Notes: a model not told the origin generated them from the sequence alone. Counted from the stretch's first letter, positions 1 through 5,458 are shown. The stretch is DNA of 8,574 nt from Nitrososphaerota archaeon (GCA_021325255.1 JAJPHP010000009.1:1-8574); one strand, 5' to 3'. Numbers and translations: made by a program.

Positions 1-5
1 AGAAG

Positions 6-188
6 CTAATCGTACTGACCACCAAAGAAGTAATCATCTTTGTCATACAGGTAGTATTTCCCACACTTTGGACATTTCTCCGAGTTATTTTCTATCTTTG
101 CAATTCGAAATGCTTTCTTGTCCATCTGGAGTTCGGAAGGATGGCGGAAATTACACGACCGATTCTTGCAAATGAGCATCAGCGTCAA
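6..188 (-). CDS. small zinc-ribbon protein, function unknown
   Basis: This is a 60-residue ORF with four cysteines in two pairs: C7-X4-C12 near the N-terminus, and C39-P-K-C42-G near the C-terminus. That spacing is typical of a zinc ribbon or rubredoxin-like knuckle binding one zinc. The sequence between is hydrophilic (K/N/E-rich) and there is no membrane segment or signal peptide, so a cytoplasmic location is likely. The tail is acidic and aromatic (YDKDDYFFGG). Start: the outermost in-frame codon is TTG at 188, with a GGTGG stretch about 12 nt upstream. An ATG at 179 would give a 57-residue form beginning MLICKN and is equally possible. Small zinc-ribbon proteins of this size are common in Nitrososphaeria genomes and usually have no assigned role. 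The family cannot be named. The gene is complete, and its stop lies at the very left edge of the window. Confidence 0.65.
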   Translation of the reverse strand: MTLMLICKNRSCNFRHPSELQMDKKAFRIAKIENNSEKCPKCGKYYLYDKDDYFFGGQYD

Positions 189-426
189 GAATTGACAGTA
201 CCACCTGATTTTGCTTTGCTCTGATTACCAGTATCGCATGTGCATTGCATGTTACCCGTTGTCAAAAGTTATCTGGAGCCTGGATGATGCTTACACTCTC
301 TTCTACAAGTAATTTTTCTCTTCGTGACTGGTCATCGACGTTTCAGAGAGATTTTCCCGTCTGCGAGTCCTGCTCGGAGGCACAGTACAGAGGGTGCGTT
401 GCCGCATATAAGGATCGGACATTGTC

Positions 427-432
427 TTTATA
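427..432 (+). promoter_or_regulatory. TATA box for the 470-688 gene
   Basis: TTTATA (inside CTTTATAGGG) is centred about 40 nt before the ATG at 470. Archaeal transcription starts about 26 nt after the TATA centre, which puts the start near 456 and leaves a leader of about 14 nt. No Shine-Dalgarno sequence is visible in that leader. Confidence 0.5.
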
Positions 433-469
433 GGGTTTGAATGGCTTGTGATCAGATAGTCAGTAAATC

Positions 470-688
470 ATGGCTACTTGTCAATCAATCGAAGGCTGCT
501 CAAACAGGGCTACTCACTGGATTCTCGTAGAGTATAGCTGGCCCATACTGCCCAGTGAGAGACGCGCCTATCTACTGTGCAAGCATCATTTACTGCGCGC
601 TCAAAGGTCTGCGTTAAATCAGATGGAAAAGTATCCTGAAACCGGGATCAAGATAATCGAACACGGCGCCTTGGCAGAGATCTCATAG
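470..688 (+). CDS. small Cys/His protein, probable zinc-binding, function unknown
   Basis: A 72-residue protein starting at ATG. It has C4-X5-C10 at the N-terminus and C37-X-H39-H40 in the middle (LLCKHH), a plausible CC/CH zinc site. The first half mixes aromatic and hydrophobic residues (THWILVEYSWPILPSE). From about residue 28 onward there is a basic, probably helical stretch (RRAYLLCKHHLLRAQRSALNQ). There is no signal peptide or membrane helix. A clear TATA box precedes it, which together with the even amino-acid composition supports a real gene. The C4/C10/C37/H40 layout suggests a short treble-clef or knuckle fold, but no named family can be given. It converges with the radical SAM gene, whose 3' end lies 87 nt downstream on the other strand. 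Confidence 0.65.
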   Translation: MATCQSIEGCSNRATHWILVEYSWPILPSERRAYLLCKHHLLRAQRSALNQMEKYPETGIKIIEHGALAEIS

Positions 689-775
689 CCAGAAGAGATG
701 GACACAGATCTGGAAAGAATCTCAGCTGAAGTATAACATCTGGGTTTTGCTAACGCCTGTACAGTCGACGCCGTG

Positions 776-1801
776 TCAGATGCCCATTCCGCTTAACGAG
801 ATTATCGCGTCGACAATCCTCTCCTTGACCATGCCGGGTCTTGTCCACGAAAATAGTGAGGGCTCTAGATAGCAGGAAAGGGCACATTTGTTGCAGCTTT
901 CGTATTGCTCCCAATCATACGAATTCCAGAGTTTCAAAATGTCAGTTTCCCATGCGTGGACAGCAGAGCGAGAGTCTCCGTTGTATTCCTGCAAGGTGTA
1001 GCATGGAAGAACAATTCTACCTTGAGGGTCGACGTTTAATGTGAGCCACGGCTTACATCTCCATGGTACGCCCTTATACCATGATGCTATGACTGTACTA
1101 AGGTACTCTCTGGAATTCACGAGCGGCGCACCGCTCTTCTTCAGTTCCAGAAGTTTCAATAGCGTGTCCATTAGCTTTTCCCCGTTGGATGAAAGCTTGT
1201 CAGCAGTAGAATAATCATAAGCGGGCTGAAAGTTGATGCCCACGCCCAAATTCTCTGCAAGATGTACCATTCCTTCCACTTGGTGTACGTTTTGCCTGGT
1301 GATTGTGGAGTTTATTGCCATAGGAATACCGTAATCTTTCGCAACCTTAATTCCAAGGACTGCTTTGTCGAAAGAACCCTTAATTCCTCTTAGCTGATCG
1401 TGCAAGGATCCAATTCCGTCCAATGAAACGAAGAGATATTCGACATACTTCCTTATGTCACGAATTCTCTCTTTTAGCAACCAGCCATTTGTTACGAGCG
1501 ACGTAAAGAACCTCTCGTGCGACTCCTTGAGTATTTCTGGCAAATCCCTTCTCAGAAGTGGTTCTCCCCCCTCGAAGCCATAGAATAGAACCCCTGCTTT
1601 CACGAGCGAATCCATTATCCTGATTTCATCCCTGAGGCTCAGGAGCTCCTCGTCGGGTCGTCTCCAAAAGGGACACATGCCGCATTCAAGGTTGCATCGA
1701 TAGAGCAGCTTGTGTCCCGCGATTAGAGGGCGCTTCGTTCCTGCCAGACTTTCAATTCTTCTCTTGGTTCCTCTGAGCAAGACAGGTTTGAGAATTGCCA
1801 C
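776..1801 (-). CDS. radical SAM protein with SPASM-like C-terminal cysteines
   Basis: A 341-residue radical SAM enzyme. The signature C36-X3-C40-X2-C43 (YRCNLECGMC) binds the 4Fe-4S cluster that cleaves S-adenosylmethionine. The GGEP motif that contacts SAM is at 78-81 (GFEGGEPLLR). Later barrel features are present (LVTNGWLL about 102-109, VSLDGI 125-130). The C-terminal region has five further cysteines: C249, C267, C303, C306 and C310. C249 and C267 flank a NVDPQGRIVLPC turn, which is the usual look of a SPASM/twitch domain holding auxiliary Fe-S clusters. Enzymes of this class modify peptides, proteins or lipids; the substrate cannot be read here. The start is GTG at 1801: no ATG or GTG lies between it and the in-frame TGA upstream. 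A T-rich element about 70 nt upstream may be the promoter. It has no co-directional neighbour, so it is probably transcribed alone. Confidence 0.9.
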   Translation of the reverse strand: MAILKPVLLRGTKRRIESLAGTKRPLIAGHKLLYRCNLECGMCPFWRRPDEELLSLRDEIRIMDSLVKAGVLFYGFEGGEPLLRRDLPEILKESHERFFTSLVTNGWLLKERIRDIRKYVEYLFVSLDGIGSLHDQLRGIKGSFDKAVLGIKVAKDYGIPMAINSTITRQNVHQVEGMVHLAENLGVGINFQPAYDYSTADKLSSNGEKLMDTLLKLLELKKSGAPLVNSREYLSTVIASWYKGVPWRCKPWLTLNVDPQGRIVLPCYTLQEYNGDSRSAVHAWETDILKLWNSYDWEQYESCNKCALSCYLEPSLFSWTRPGMVKERIVDAIISLSGMGI

Positions 1802-1917
1802 TTTCTGACACCCAAAGGACAGGGAGAGATGTCTCGGTTGATTTCAAGCAACACTGGCTCCAATAAAAAAGCTAAAGGCAATCAGTCCGAGAAGAATATT
1901 AGTTGAAACAATACCCA

Positions 1918-2127
1918 ATGGTTTACGTTTGCGTAGATCCGTCTCGCCGAAATGATTTCCACGATTCCAAGGAAATTGTCAGGGAACGCGCAAAAAGAGA
2001 AACATACTTGGAGCGCATATCTTGGATGGTGCCTAGACTTGATCGACCGCGCAAGAAATACAGACCAACGATAATTTTAGCGTGGCGTTCAATCTTAGAA
2101 AGTCAGAGTATATTCCTGCTCATTTAA
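1918..2127 (+). CDS. doubtful small ORF, divergent from the radical SAM gene
   Basis: The ATG at 1918 opens a 69-residue frame; a TTG at 1903 would add five residues. The product starts MVYVCVDPSRR, is rich in Arg, Lys and Glu in the middle (KEIVRERAKRETYLER), and ends in a hydrophobic tail (SIFLLI). Codon use resembles neighbouring genes, and an AATATT element lies about 20 nt before the ATG, which is somewhat close for an archaeal TATA box. There is no recognisable domain. If real, it shares a divergent intergenic region with the radical SAM gene. It may equally be a chance ORF. Confidence 0.35.
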   Translation: MVYVCVDPSRRNDFHDSKEIVRERAKRETYLERISWMVPRLDRPRKKYRPTIILAWRSILESQSIFLLI

Positions 2128-2287
2128 TGGCTTGTATTTCCCACAGTCGAGTTGATTTTCAGAAGAGCCAAAAAAGTAAGCGCTCTAACTTCGGGTCGCC
2201 GTATAATCTACATACAACATGATTTTGCTACATAGTCGGGGCTAGCTGGCTTTCAAACACTAGTTGGAACCGCCCGAATTTCCTCTT

Positions 2288-2536
2288 TCACGTCTCTTTA
2301 CAGCCCTTCGGGAAATCGGCTATGAATTCTTGACTCTGCTTTGCGAGGTCTATCTTGTAAATCAAGTTGTGCCGCGAACAACTAAGGTAGAATAATCTCG
2401 ACCGGTCCACCTTTGTTAGGTCGGGGCAATACAAAATATGGTTGGTGCAGGCGAACCCTTTCTTGTGAATATACACCGCGCGCCTGATTCTGCTTCTTTC
2501 TTTCAATAATCTTTTTCCGCTTCGCTCTTCTTTCAT
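2288..2536 (-). CDS. small Cys-containing protein, second gene of an ATGA-coupled pair
   Basis: An 82-residue protein read from ATG at 2536. The frame stays open for 30 codons further upstream (to 2626), but the start at 2536 overlaps the stop of the preceding gene as ATGA, the usual arrangement for coupled translation, and so is preferred. The N-terminal 20 residues are very basic (MKEERSGKRLLKERSRIRR). C30-X6-C37 and C53 follow, within a segment that looks like short beta strands (GFACTNHILYC, RLFYLSCSRHNLIYKIDL), and C79 lies near the end. The Cys pattern could bind zinc, but I see no standard motif and no named family. Its function is unknown and probably linked to the upstream partner. 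Confidence 0.55.
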   Translation of the reverse strand: MKEERSGKRLLKERSRIRRAVYIHKKGFACTNHILYCPDLTKVDRSRLFYLSCSRHNLIYKIDLAKQSQEFIADFPKGCKET

Positions 2537-2826
2537 CTCGCGATCGAAACAATTATTTTGCCGTTTGTCTTGTCGCGGACATTTATTTGCTGAGGGTGTA
2601 CCGCGAAGACCACATTCGTTAAGCAATCGTACGACTCCTGAATTGCATTGTCACTTCCGTCGTTATCTTCAAGTGCAATCAGTTTCAGCATTGCTTGTTT
2701 ATTTCGAGGGATACCGCTTGCTGAGATCAACCTCGCAACCTCTTTCTTGTTGTAAAAGATATTCCTGCGACGTATGCCTTCCAGTTCATCTTCTGAATAC
2801 AATTCCTTTCGACCTGTTGGAATCAC
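2533..2826 (-). CDS. unknown 97-residue protein, first gene of an ATGA-coupled pair
   Basis: A 97-residue soluble protein with a GTG start at 2826; no ATG precedes it in frame. The N-terminal half looks helical and charged (SEDELEGIRRRN, NKKEVARLI, NKQAMLKLIALED). The C-terminal half looks like beta strands (NVVFAVHPQQINVRDKT, KIIVSIAR). This alpha-then-beta layout could be a small regulator or adaptor, but no motif identifies it. Its stop overlaps the start of the next minus-strand gene by four bases (ATGA), so the two are very likely one transcript. A CTTTTATG element lies about 17 nt before the GTG, a little close for a TATA box serving a leaderless start. Confidence 0.55.
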   Translation of the reverse strand: MIPTGRKELYSEDELEGIRRRNIFYNKKEVARLISASGIPRNKQAMLKLIALEDNDGSDNAIQESYDCLTNVVFAVHPQQINVRDKTNGKIIVSIAR

Positions 2827-3057
2827 TGTTTGTAACTTGCATAAAAGGCAAACAGGTCTTCTATCGCTGCTTCAAATTGTAAGTCCCCTAGTAGGTAGGA
2901 TTCCGCCTTTAGAACGGGCAGTTTTCGATAATGGAATCACCGTCCGCATGGTACAACAGCAAGTGGGTTCACTGCGGCAGCAAGTTAGGAAAAAATTGAG
3001 AAAAAAGTACGGCAGTGTTTCACAGGGTCGCGTAATGATTTGATACGTTCACGTAGT

Positions 3058-3267
3058 CTAATATTTGCAGATCTTTACTATTGCAACGTCTTCGATCCGG
3101 TTTGGCACTTCGACTGATTGATCTGAAACATACAAAATAATGTGATCTTTGCCAATTCCAATTCCGACCACGCCTGGGAGATCGGACAACTCTTCCCCAT
3201 GTGCATCCCTTACGTTTGCGACGTGGTTTAGTTGCAAGTCGGTCTTCCATAAATACCCGTTTCCCAT
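3058..3267 (-). CDS. LPGVVGIGIG-core small protein, probably frameshifted at its 5' end
   Basis: The ATG at 3267 gives 69 residues. The core at about 27-49 (EELSDLPGVVGIGIGKDHII) is a Gly/Val-rich strand-turn pattern preceded by a short charged helix (VANVRDAHGEE). Such 'LPGVVGxGxGKD' stretches are familiar from small uncharacterised archaeal proteins, but I cannot name the family. The start is suspect: two in-frame stops (TAG TAG) sit directly before it, and the first residues (MGNGYLWKTDLQ) look unnatural. Another ATG at 3289, one frame away, begins MTWEFVVDGKRVFMEDRL. It lies 25-26 nt after a good TATA element, exactly where a leaderless start should be. Joining that N-terminus to this frame needs a single +1 shift between about 3225 and 3265. 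The gene may be a recent pseudogene, contain a sequence error, or use frameshifting. Confidence 0.6.
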   Translation of the reverse strand: MGNGYLWKTDLQLNHVANVRDAHGEELSDLPGVVGIGIGKDHIILYVSDQSVEVPNRIEDVAIVKICKY

Positions 3268-3311
3268 CTACTACAAACTCCCAGGTCATCGGTGGTACCC
3301 ATCGCTCTGTG

Positions 3312-3317
3312 TATTAA
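3312..3317 (-). promoter_or_regulatory. TATA box pointing to the ATG at 3289
   Basis: On the minus strand this reads TTAATA (in CCTTAATACAC). Its centre is about 26 nt from the ATG ending at 3289, the exact spacing expected for a leaderless archaeal transcript. It is 47 nt from the ATG at 3267, so it favours 3289 as the ancestral start. Confidence 0.45.
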
Positions 3318-3448
3318 GGCTTGGTATCGTAATGGCTACTTTATGAGGTAGGAGACACAGGCTGCGGTTTCGAAAAGGCTAGGATACGAGTCCCTCACGC
3401 GTCGCATAGAAGGATCGAATCTGGGCAATCCGCTATGAATGGATAGTA

Positions 3449-3460
3449 TCTCTTAAGAGA
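3449..3460. repeat. 12-bp perfect palindrome upstream of the ArsC-like gene
   Basis: TCTCTTAAGAGA is self-complementary across its full length and ends 40 nt before the GTG start at 3501. It could be an operator for a dimeric regulator. A single short palindrome can arise by chance, and no second copy was seen. Confidence 0.25.
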
Positions 3461-3500
3461 GACTTGATATTCACAATACTGAAGTTCGGGAAATCACCAG

Positions 3501-3920
3501 GTGAAAATGAAAAGAAGCGCAGAAAACCCGCAGATATTATTTGTCTGCGAGGACAACGCTGGCCCGAGCCAGATGGCTGAAGCGTTTGCGGAAAAATTTG
3601 GAATGAAAGCGTCGAGCGCAGGCAGACACGCAAAGGCTGTCTTGAACCCGAATGCAGTCCAAGCGATGAAAGAGAGTGGAATCGACATTTCACGCAACAA
3701 GCCCAAATCTCTTACACCTCAGATCATTAATGCAGCTAGTCTGGTGGTCACAATCGGATGCTCGTTTGAAGGTGCGTCTCCAGTGTGCATGCAGTCGCAG
3801 ATTAGAGAGAAAACAATCCAATGGAACTGGAAGGGATTGAAGCGCAGAAACATAAGTGATGTGCGGGAAATCAGAGACGAAATCGAACGTAGGGTTAATG
3901 GTCTCTCTCGAGATCTCTAG
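3501..3920 (+). CDS. ArsC / LMW phosphatase-fold protein with degraded active site
   Basis: A 139-residue protein clearly of the thioredoxin-type arsenate reductase / low-molecular-weight tyrosine phosphatase family: ILFVCEDNAGPSQMAEAF at 12-29, SSAG at 38-41, MKESGIDIS at 56-64, VVTIGCS at 82-88 and the C-terminal helix VREIRDEIERRV at 121-132. Active members carry a CX5R loop, a resolving Cys in a GC...CP motif, and an Asp-Pro general acid. Here the nucleophile C16 is kept. The loop Arg is P22, the position of the second redox Cys is S93 (with another Cys at 96), and the Asp-Pro position is G112-L113 (WNWKGLK). Catalysis as arsenate reductase or phosphatase is therefore unlikely; a binding or regulatory role is inferred. 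The GTG at 3501 and the ATG at 3507 are both possible starts. AGGTGA overlaps the region, which suits neither perfectly. Downstream microproteins may be co-transcribed. Confidence 0.85.
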   Translation: MKMKRSAENPQILFVCEDNAGPSQMAEAFAEKFGMKASSAGRHAKAVLNPNAVQAMKESGIDISRNKPKSLTPQIINAASLVVTIGCSFEGASPVCMQSQIREKTIQWNWKGLKRRNISDVREIRDEIERRVNGLSRDL

Positions 3921-3977
3921 GACAGCTTGGAAAGCTTTAGGGAAGACCGTGGGAAACAGGTTTTAAGGGAGGCAATA

Positions 3978-3999
3978 TCTTCCTCTAGAAGGAGGAAGA
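3978..3999 (+). promoter_or_regulatory. hairpin that encloses the Shine-Dalgarno of the 4007 gene
   Basis: TCTTCCTC (3978-3985) is the exact reverse complement of GAGGAAGA (3992-3999). A T-G wobble extends the stem to nine pairs closing an AGAA loop. The 3' arm contains the Shine-Dalgarno GGAGG (3991-3995), 11 nt before the ATG at 4007. In a transcript reading through from the upstream gene the ribosome site would be masked. A TTTTAA element at 3961-3966 could start a second transcript near 3990 that lacks the 5' arm and leaves the site free. Both regulatory readings are inference. Confidence 0.45.
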
Positions 4000-4006
4000 A
4001 GAAGAG

Positions 4007-4117
4007 ATGCACAAAGGTAATGCGATGACGATAAATGCTAGATGCACTGAAGAGCGAGCGAGAGAGATTGCGATTCGATGGTCAAACGAATCCGAGGATT
4101 TGATAGTTGAGAATTGA
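4007..4117 (+). CDS. 36-residue microprotein, first of a TTGA-coupled pair
   Basis: ATG at 4007 follows a strong Shine-Dalgarno (AAGGAGG, 3989-3995). The product is a 36-residue charged protein without membrane segments. It contains a helix-like stretch (TEERAREIAIRWSNES) and an acidic end (EDLIVEN). A second ATG at 4025 would give a form beginning MTINARC. The stop TGA overlaps the TTG start of the next gene by four bases (TTGA), so translation of the second gene is probably coupled. The good ribosome site, natural amino-acid mix and tight coupling support a real gene despite the length. No family is recognised. The gene begins 86 nt after the ArsC-like gene on the same strand and may share its transcript. 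Confidence 0.55.
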   Translation: MHKGNAMTINARCTEERAREIAIRWSNESEDLIVEN

Positions 4118-4269
4118 GCGAATACGAGTTAGAGGAACAGAAGCTGAGGAAGCTCTACGACCAAGCCCGAATTCAGGGCGATAAGAAGAAGAAAAAAGAA
4201 TACAAAGAAATGATCATTGAGCTCAATCGACGACGAAAACAAGAACTTCGCGCAAGCCGAAGAGAATAG
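4114..4269 (+). CDS. 51-residue highly charged coiled-coil microprotein
   Basis: The TTG at 4114 is the only possible start, because an in-frame TGA lies two codons upstream. The 51-residue product is almost entirely charged and helical: SEYELEEQKLRKLYDQARIQ, then a run of lysines (GDKKKKKEYKEMIIELNRRR) and a basic end (KQELRASRRE). Leu/Ile heptad spacing suggests a coiled coil or a long helix that could bind nucleic acid or a partner protein. The start overlaps the stop of the 36-residue gene as TTGA, the TTG counterpart of the common ATGA coupling. The codon pattern is strongly coding-like. It lacks a named family but resembles short Lys/Glu-rich proteins that recur in Nitrososphaeria. Confidence 0.65.
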   Translation: MSEYELEEQKLRKLYDQARIQGDKKKKKEYKEMIIELNRRRKQELRASRRE

Positions 4270-4465
4270 ACTGCGAATCTTTGCAAGAGCATCGTCCTAC
4301 TTGCAAGACGGGGATAAAAGGGCCAAAGCCACGATACTTCGAACTGCGCAGGCTAGACTGGGACGCGGTGGTATGCTTTCTCACTCTCCAAAAGACTCCG
4401 TCCCGCGGAGTGTACCGCTTTTGGCATCTATTCCATTTTCCCAGTGGCCCGCGCCGATGCGGTGA
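4217..4465 (+). CDS. doubtful ORF overlapping the 51-residue gene in another frame
   Basis: A TTG at 4217 opens an 82-residue frame that overlaps the end of the previous gene by 53 bases in the +1 frame. Its first 50 residues look protein-like and helical (AEENRLRIFARASSYLQDGD, KRAKATILRTAQARL), with purine-rich first codon positions. After about residue 52 it becomes Ser/Pro-rich and unlike a normal domain. It might be a third coupled gene with a decayed 3' end, or a chance frame. A longer overlapping frame (4281-4613) is open too but has an odd composition rich in Phe, His, Arg and Cys. Confidence 0.25.
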   Translation: MSSIDDENKNFAQAEENRLRIFARASSYLQDGDKRAKATILRTAQARLGRGGMLSHSPKDSVPRSVPLLASIPFSQWPAPMR

Positions 4466-4630
4466 TTGCAGAGTAAGGCACTTCAGACTAACGTATCAAC
4501 GCACTCCCGAAATAAAGGGGAACTTTCCCTTGATAGATGCAGATCACTTCCCTTGGCAGCACGTTAGTACTTCCTTCGCAAGTCATGATGTGTTTAGCTG
4601 CTCCATTCATTGAAGAAATTTTCAGTTCTT

Positions 4631-4673
4631 AAAAACCGAGCAAGATGTGGCGGATTCTCACGGGACGGTTTTT
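4631..4673 (+). terminator. long-looped inverted repeat ending in a T run
   Basis: AAAAACCG (4631-4638) pairs with CGGTTTTT (4666-4673), and the T run continues to 4675. The 27-nt loop has a further GTG/CAC pairing. On the plus strand a T-rich end after a stem is compatible with an archaeal terminator or the 3' end of a small RNA. No gene that clearly needs it ends just upstream, apart from the doubtful frames ending at 4465 and 4613. Confidence 0.3.
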
Positions 4674-4812
4674 TTAGCTCCCATCCCCGGCTCCCCCACA
4701 CTCTTTCTTCTGCCGCAGAAGACTGGGAAGAAAGGATATAGATTGCCAGCTCTCCAGTACCGCAGAAAGCAAACGTAGCAATCCTCCCTGAGATGGCGAC
4801 GCCGCAAAGAAA

Positions 4813-4938
4813 TTGATATGCAGAAAACGCTCCGACTTTTACTTCACCGTAAGCGACGACGAGCGTAGAGCTCTGGCCAGCGTCCAGAGAGTGGAACAGG
4901 CTATTGCCCTAAAGAGAACGAAGAGGCGGCGAGCGTAA
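4813..4938 (+). CDS. weak 41-residue basic ORF, possible gene remnant
   Basis: A TTG at 4813 would give LICRKRSDFYFTVSDDERRA, then a helical ALASVQRVEQAIALK and a basic end (RTKRRRA). The middle reads like real protein, and the codon pattern is reasonable. There is no ATG, no visible ribosome site and no clear promoter. It could be a decayed small gene or a chance frame. Confidence 0.25.
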   Translation: MICRKRSDFYFTVSDDERRALASVQRVEQAIALKRTKRRRA

Positions 4939-5063
4939 AGGAAGAGGCTCGTCAGACACAGAGAGAGATCTATGAAAAGGCATCCTGGACATGAGGGGAA
5001 TTTAGCATCAAAAGTAAAGCAGGGAAGCCGCACACTGCCGCGCTCGTACTCGGCCCAATTATT

Positions 5064-5183
5064 TCACTCGCAGTCCAGGACATGGTTGTTCTGAAGGCGT
5101 GGCACCTCCCGCGCCAGAGGCACATTCTCTTTGTATCTCAGCGTTGAGTACTCTCTCTGGCTTCTGCACTTAGGACAGTTCAA
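5064..5183 (-). CDS. 39-residue CPxC microprotein
   Basis: The TTG at 5183 follows an in-frame TGA three codons upstream and is the only usable start. The product begins MNCPKCRSQREYSTLRYKEN and ends HVLDCE, so C3-X2-C6 forms a zinc knuckle and C38 may be a third ligand. CPKC followed by a charged segment is typical of a zinc-ribbon N-terminus. The same frame continues open after the TGA for about 75 codons and carries another CPGC (near 4990). This allows that the original gene was longer and is now cut by the stop, but the later part is hydrophobic and unconvincing. It has no close co-directional neighbour, and no strong TATA element was seen. Confidence 0.5.
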   Translation of the reverse strand: MNCPKCRSQREYSTLRYKENVPLAREVPRLQNNHVLDCE

Positions 5184-5458
5184 GCTGCCTCAGAACTCAC
5201 GTTTAGGCAGTGATTTGCTCCGACAGCTTAACTCCTGTGATCGTAGTCCGTCGTGAGGGGAGAGACTCTGGCGACAACTCGATTCCGTGCCCCTGGCAGA
5301 TTTTTTTTCGCAGAGTGTCTCAAGAGAGCACACGCTCTCTCATTGTCAACCATGAAGATCGTGTTCACGGGTCATATTCATCGCTTGCGTGTTTTTCAGT
5401 GTACGAGGTAGACGAGGTGTGAAGCTTGGCGACATTTCAATCAGTGATTCCTTGGTCG

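Larger units (their letters stand above)
4466..5063. other. mostly non-coding stretch with hairpins
   Basis: No convincing gene of normal size is seen here. It holds an AAAAACCG/CGGTTTTT inverted repeat (4631-4673), a short hairpin CTTCTG-CCG-CAGAAG (4707-4721), an alternative pairing of CTTTCTTC (4703-4710) with GAAGAAAG (4727-4734), and one weak 41-codon frame at 4813-4938. A minus-strand frame at 4839-5033 is hydrophobic and looks like the shadow of that small ORF. Confidence 0.5.

Noticed and set aside
245..433. 62-codon plus-strand frame with CESC and a later Cys
   Set aside because: It has a TTG start without ribosome site or TATA, a Ser-rich unnatural composition, and its stop overlaps the TATA box of the next gene. 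A zinc-finger remnant cannot be excluded, but support is too weak.
2948..3043. 31-residue basic frame (RQQVRKKLRKKYG) on the plus strand
   Set aside because: The peptide looks natural, but there is no ribosome site, TATA or overlap with a gene to support translation.
2565..3043. Two plus-strand frames opposite the coupled minus-strand pair
   Set aside because: They are antisense shadows: Ser/Cys-rich, and the minus-strand frames have the ATGA coupling.
3395..3430. GGATCGAATC and GGGACTCGTATCC near 3380-3420 as possible tRNA fragments
   Set aside because: No stem pairing or acceptor arm was found, so the resemblance is only to the loop consensus.
4281..4613. 110-codon plus-strand frame
   Set aside because: Although long, it is rich in Phe, His, Arg, Trp and Cys, starts at TTG with no signal, and competes with a more coding-like frame over its first part.
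5210..5422. 70-codon plus-strand frame
   Set aside because: Codon pattern and composition are not coding-like, and neither promoter nor ribosome site is visible.
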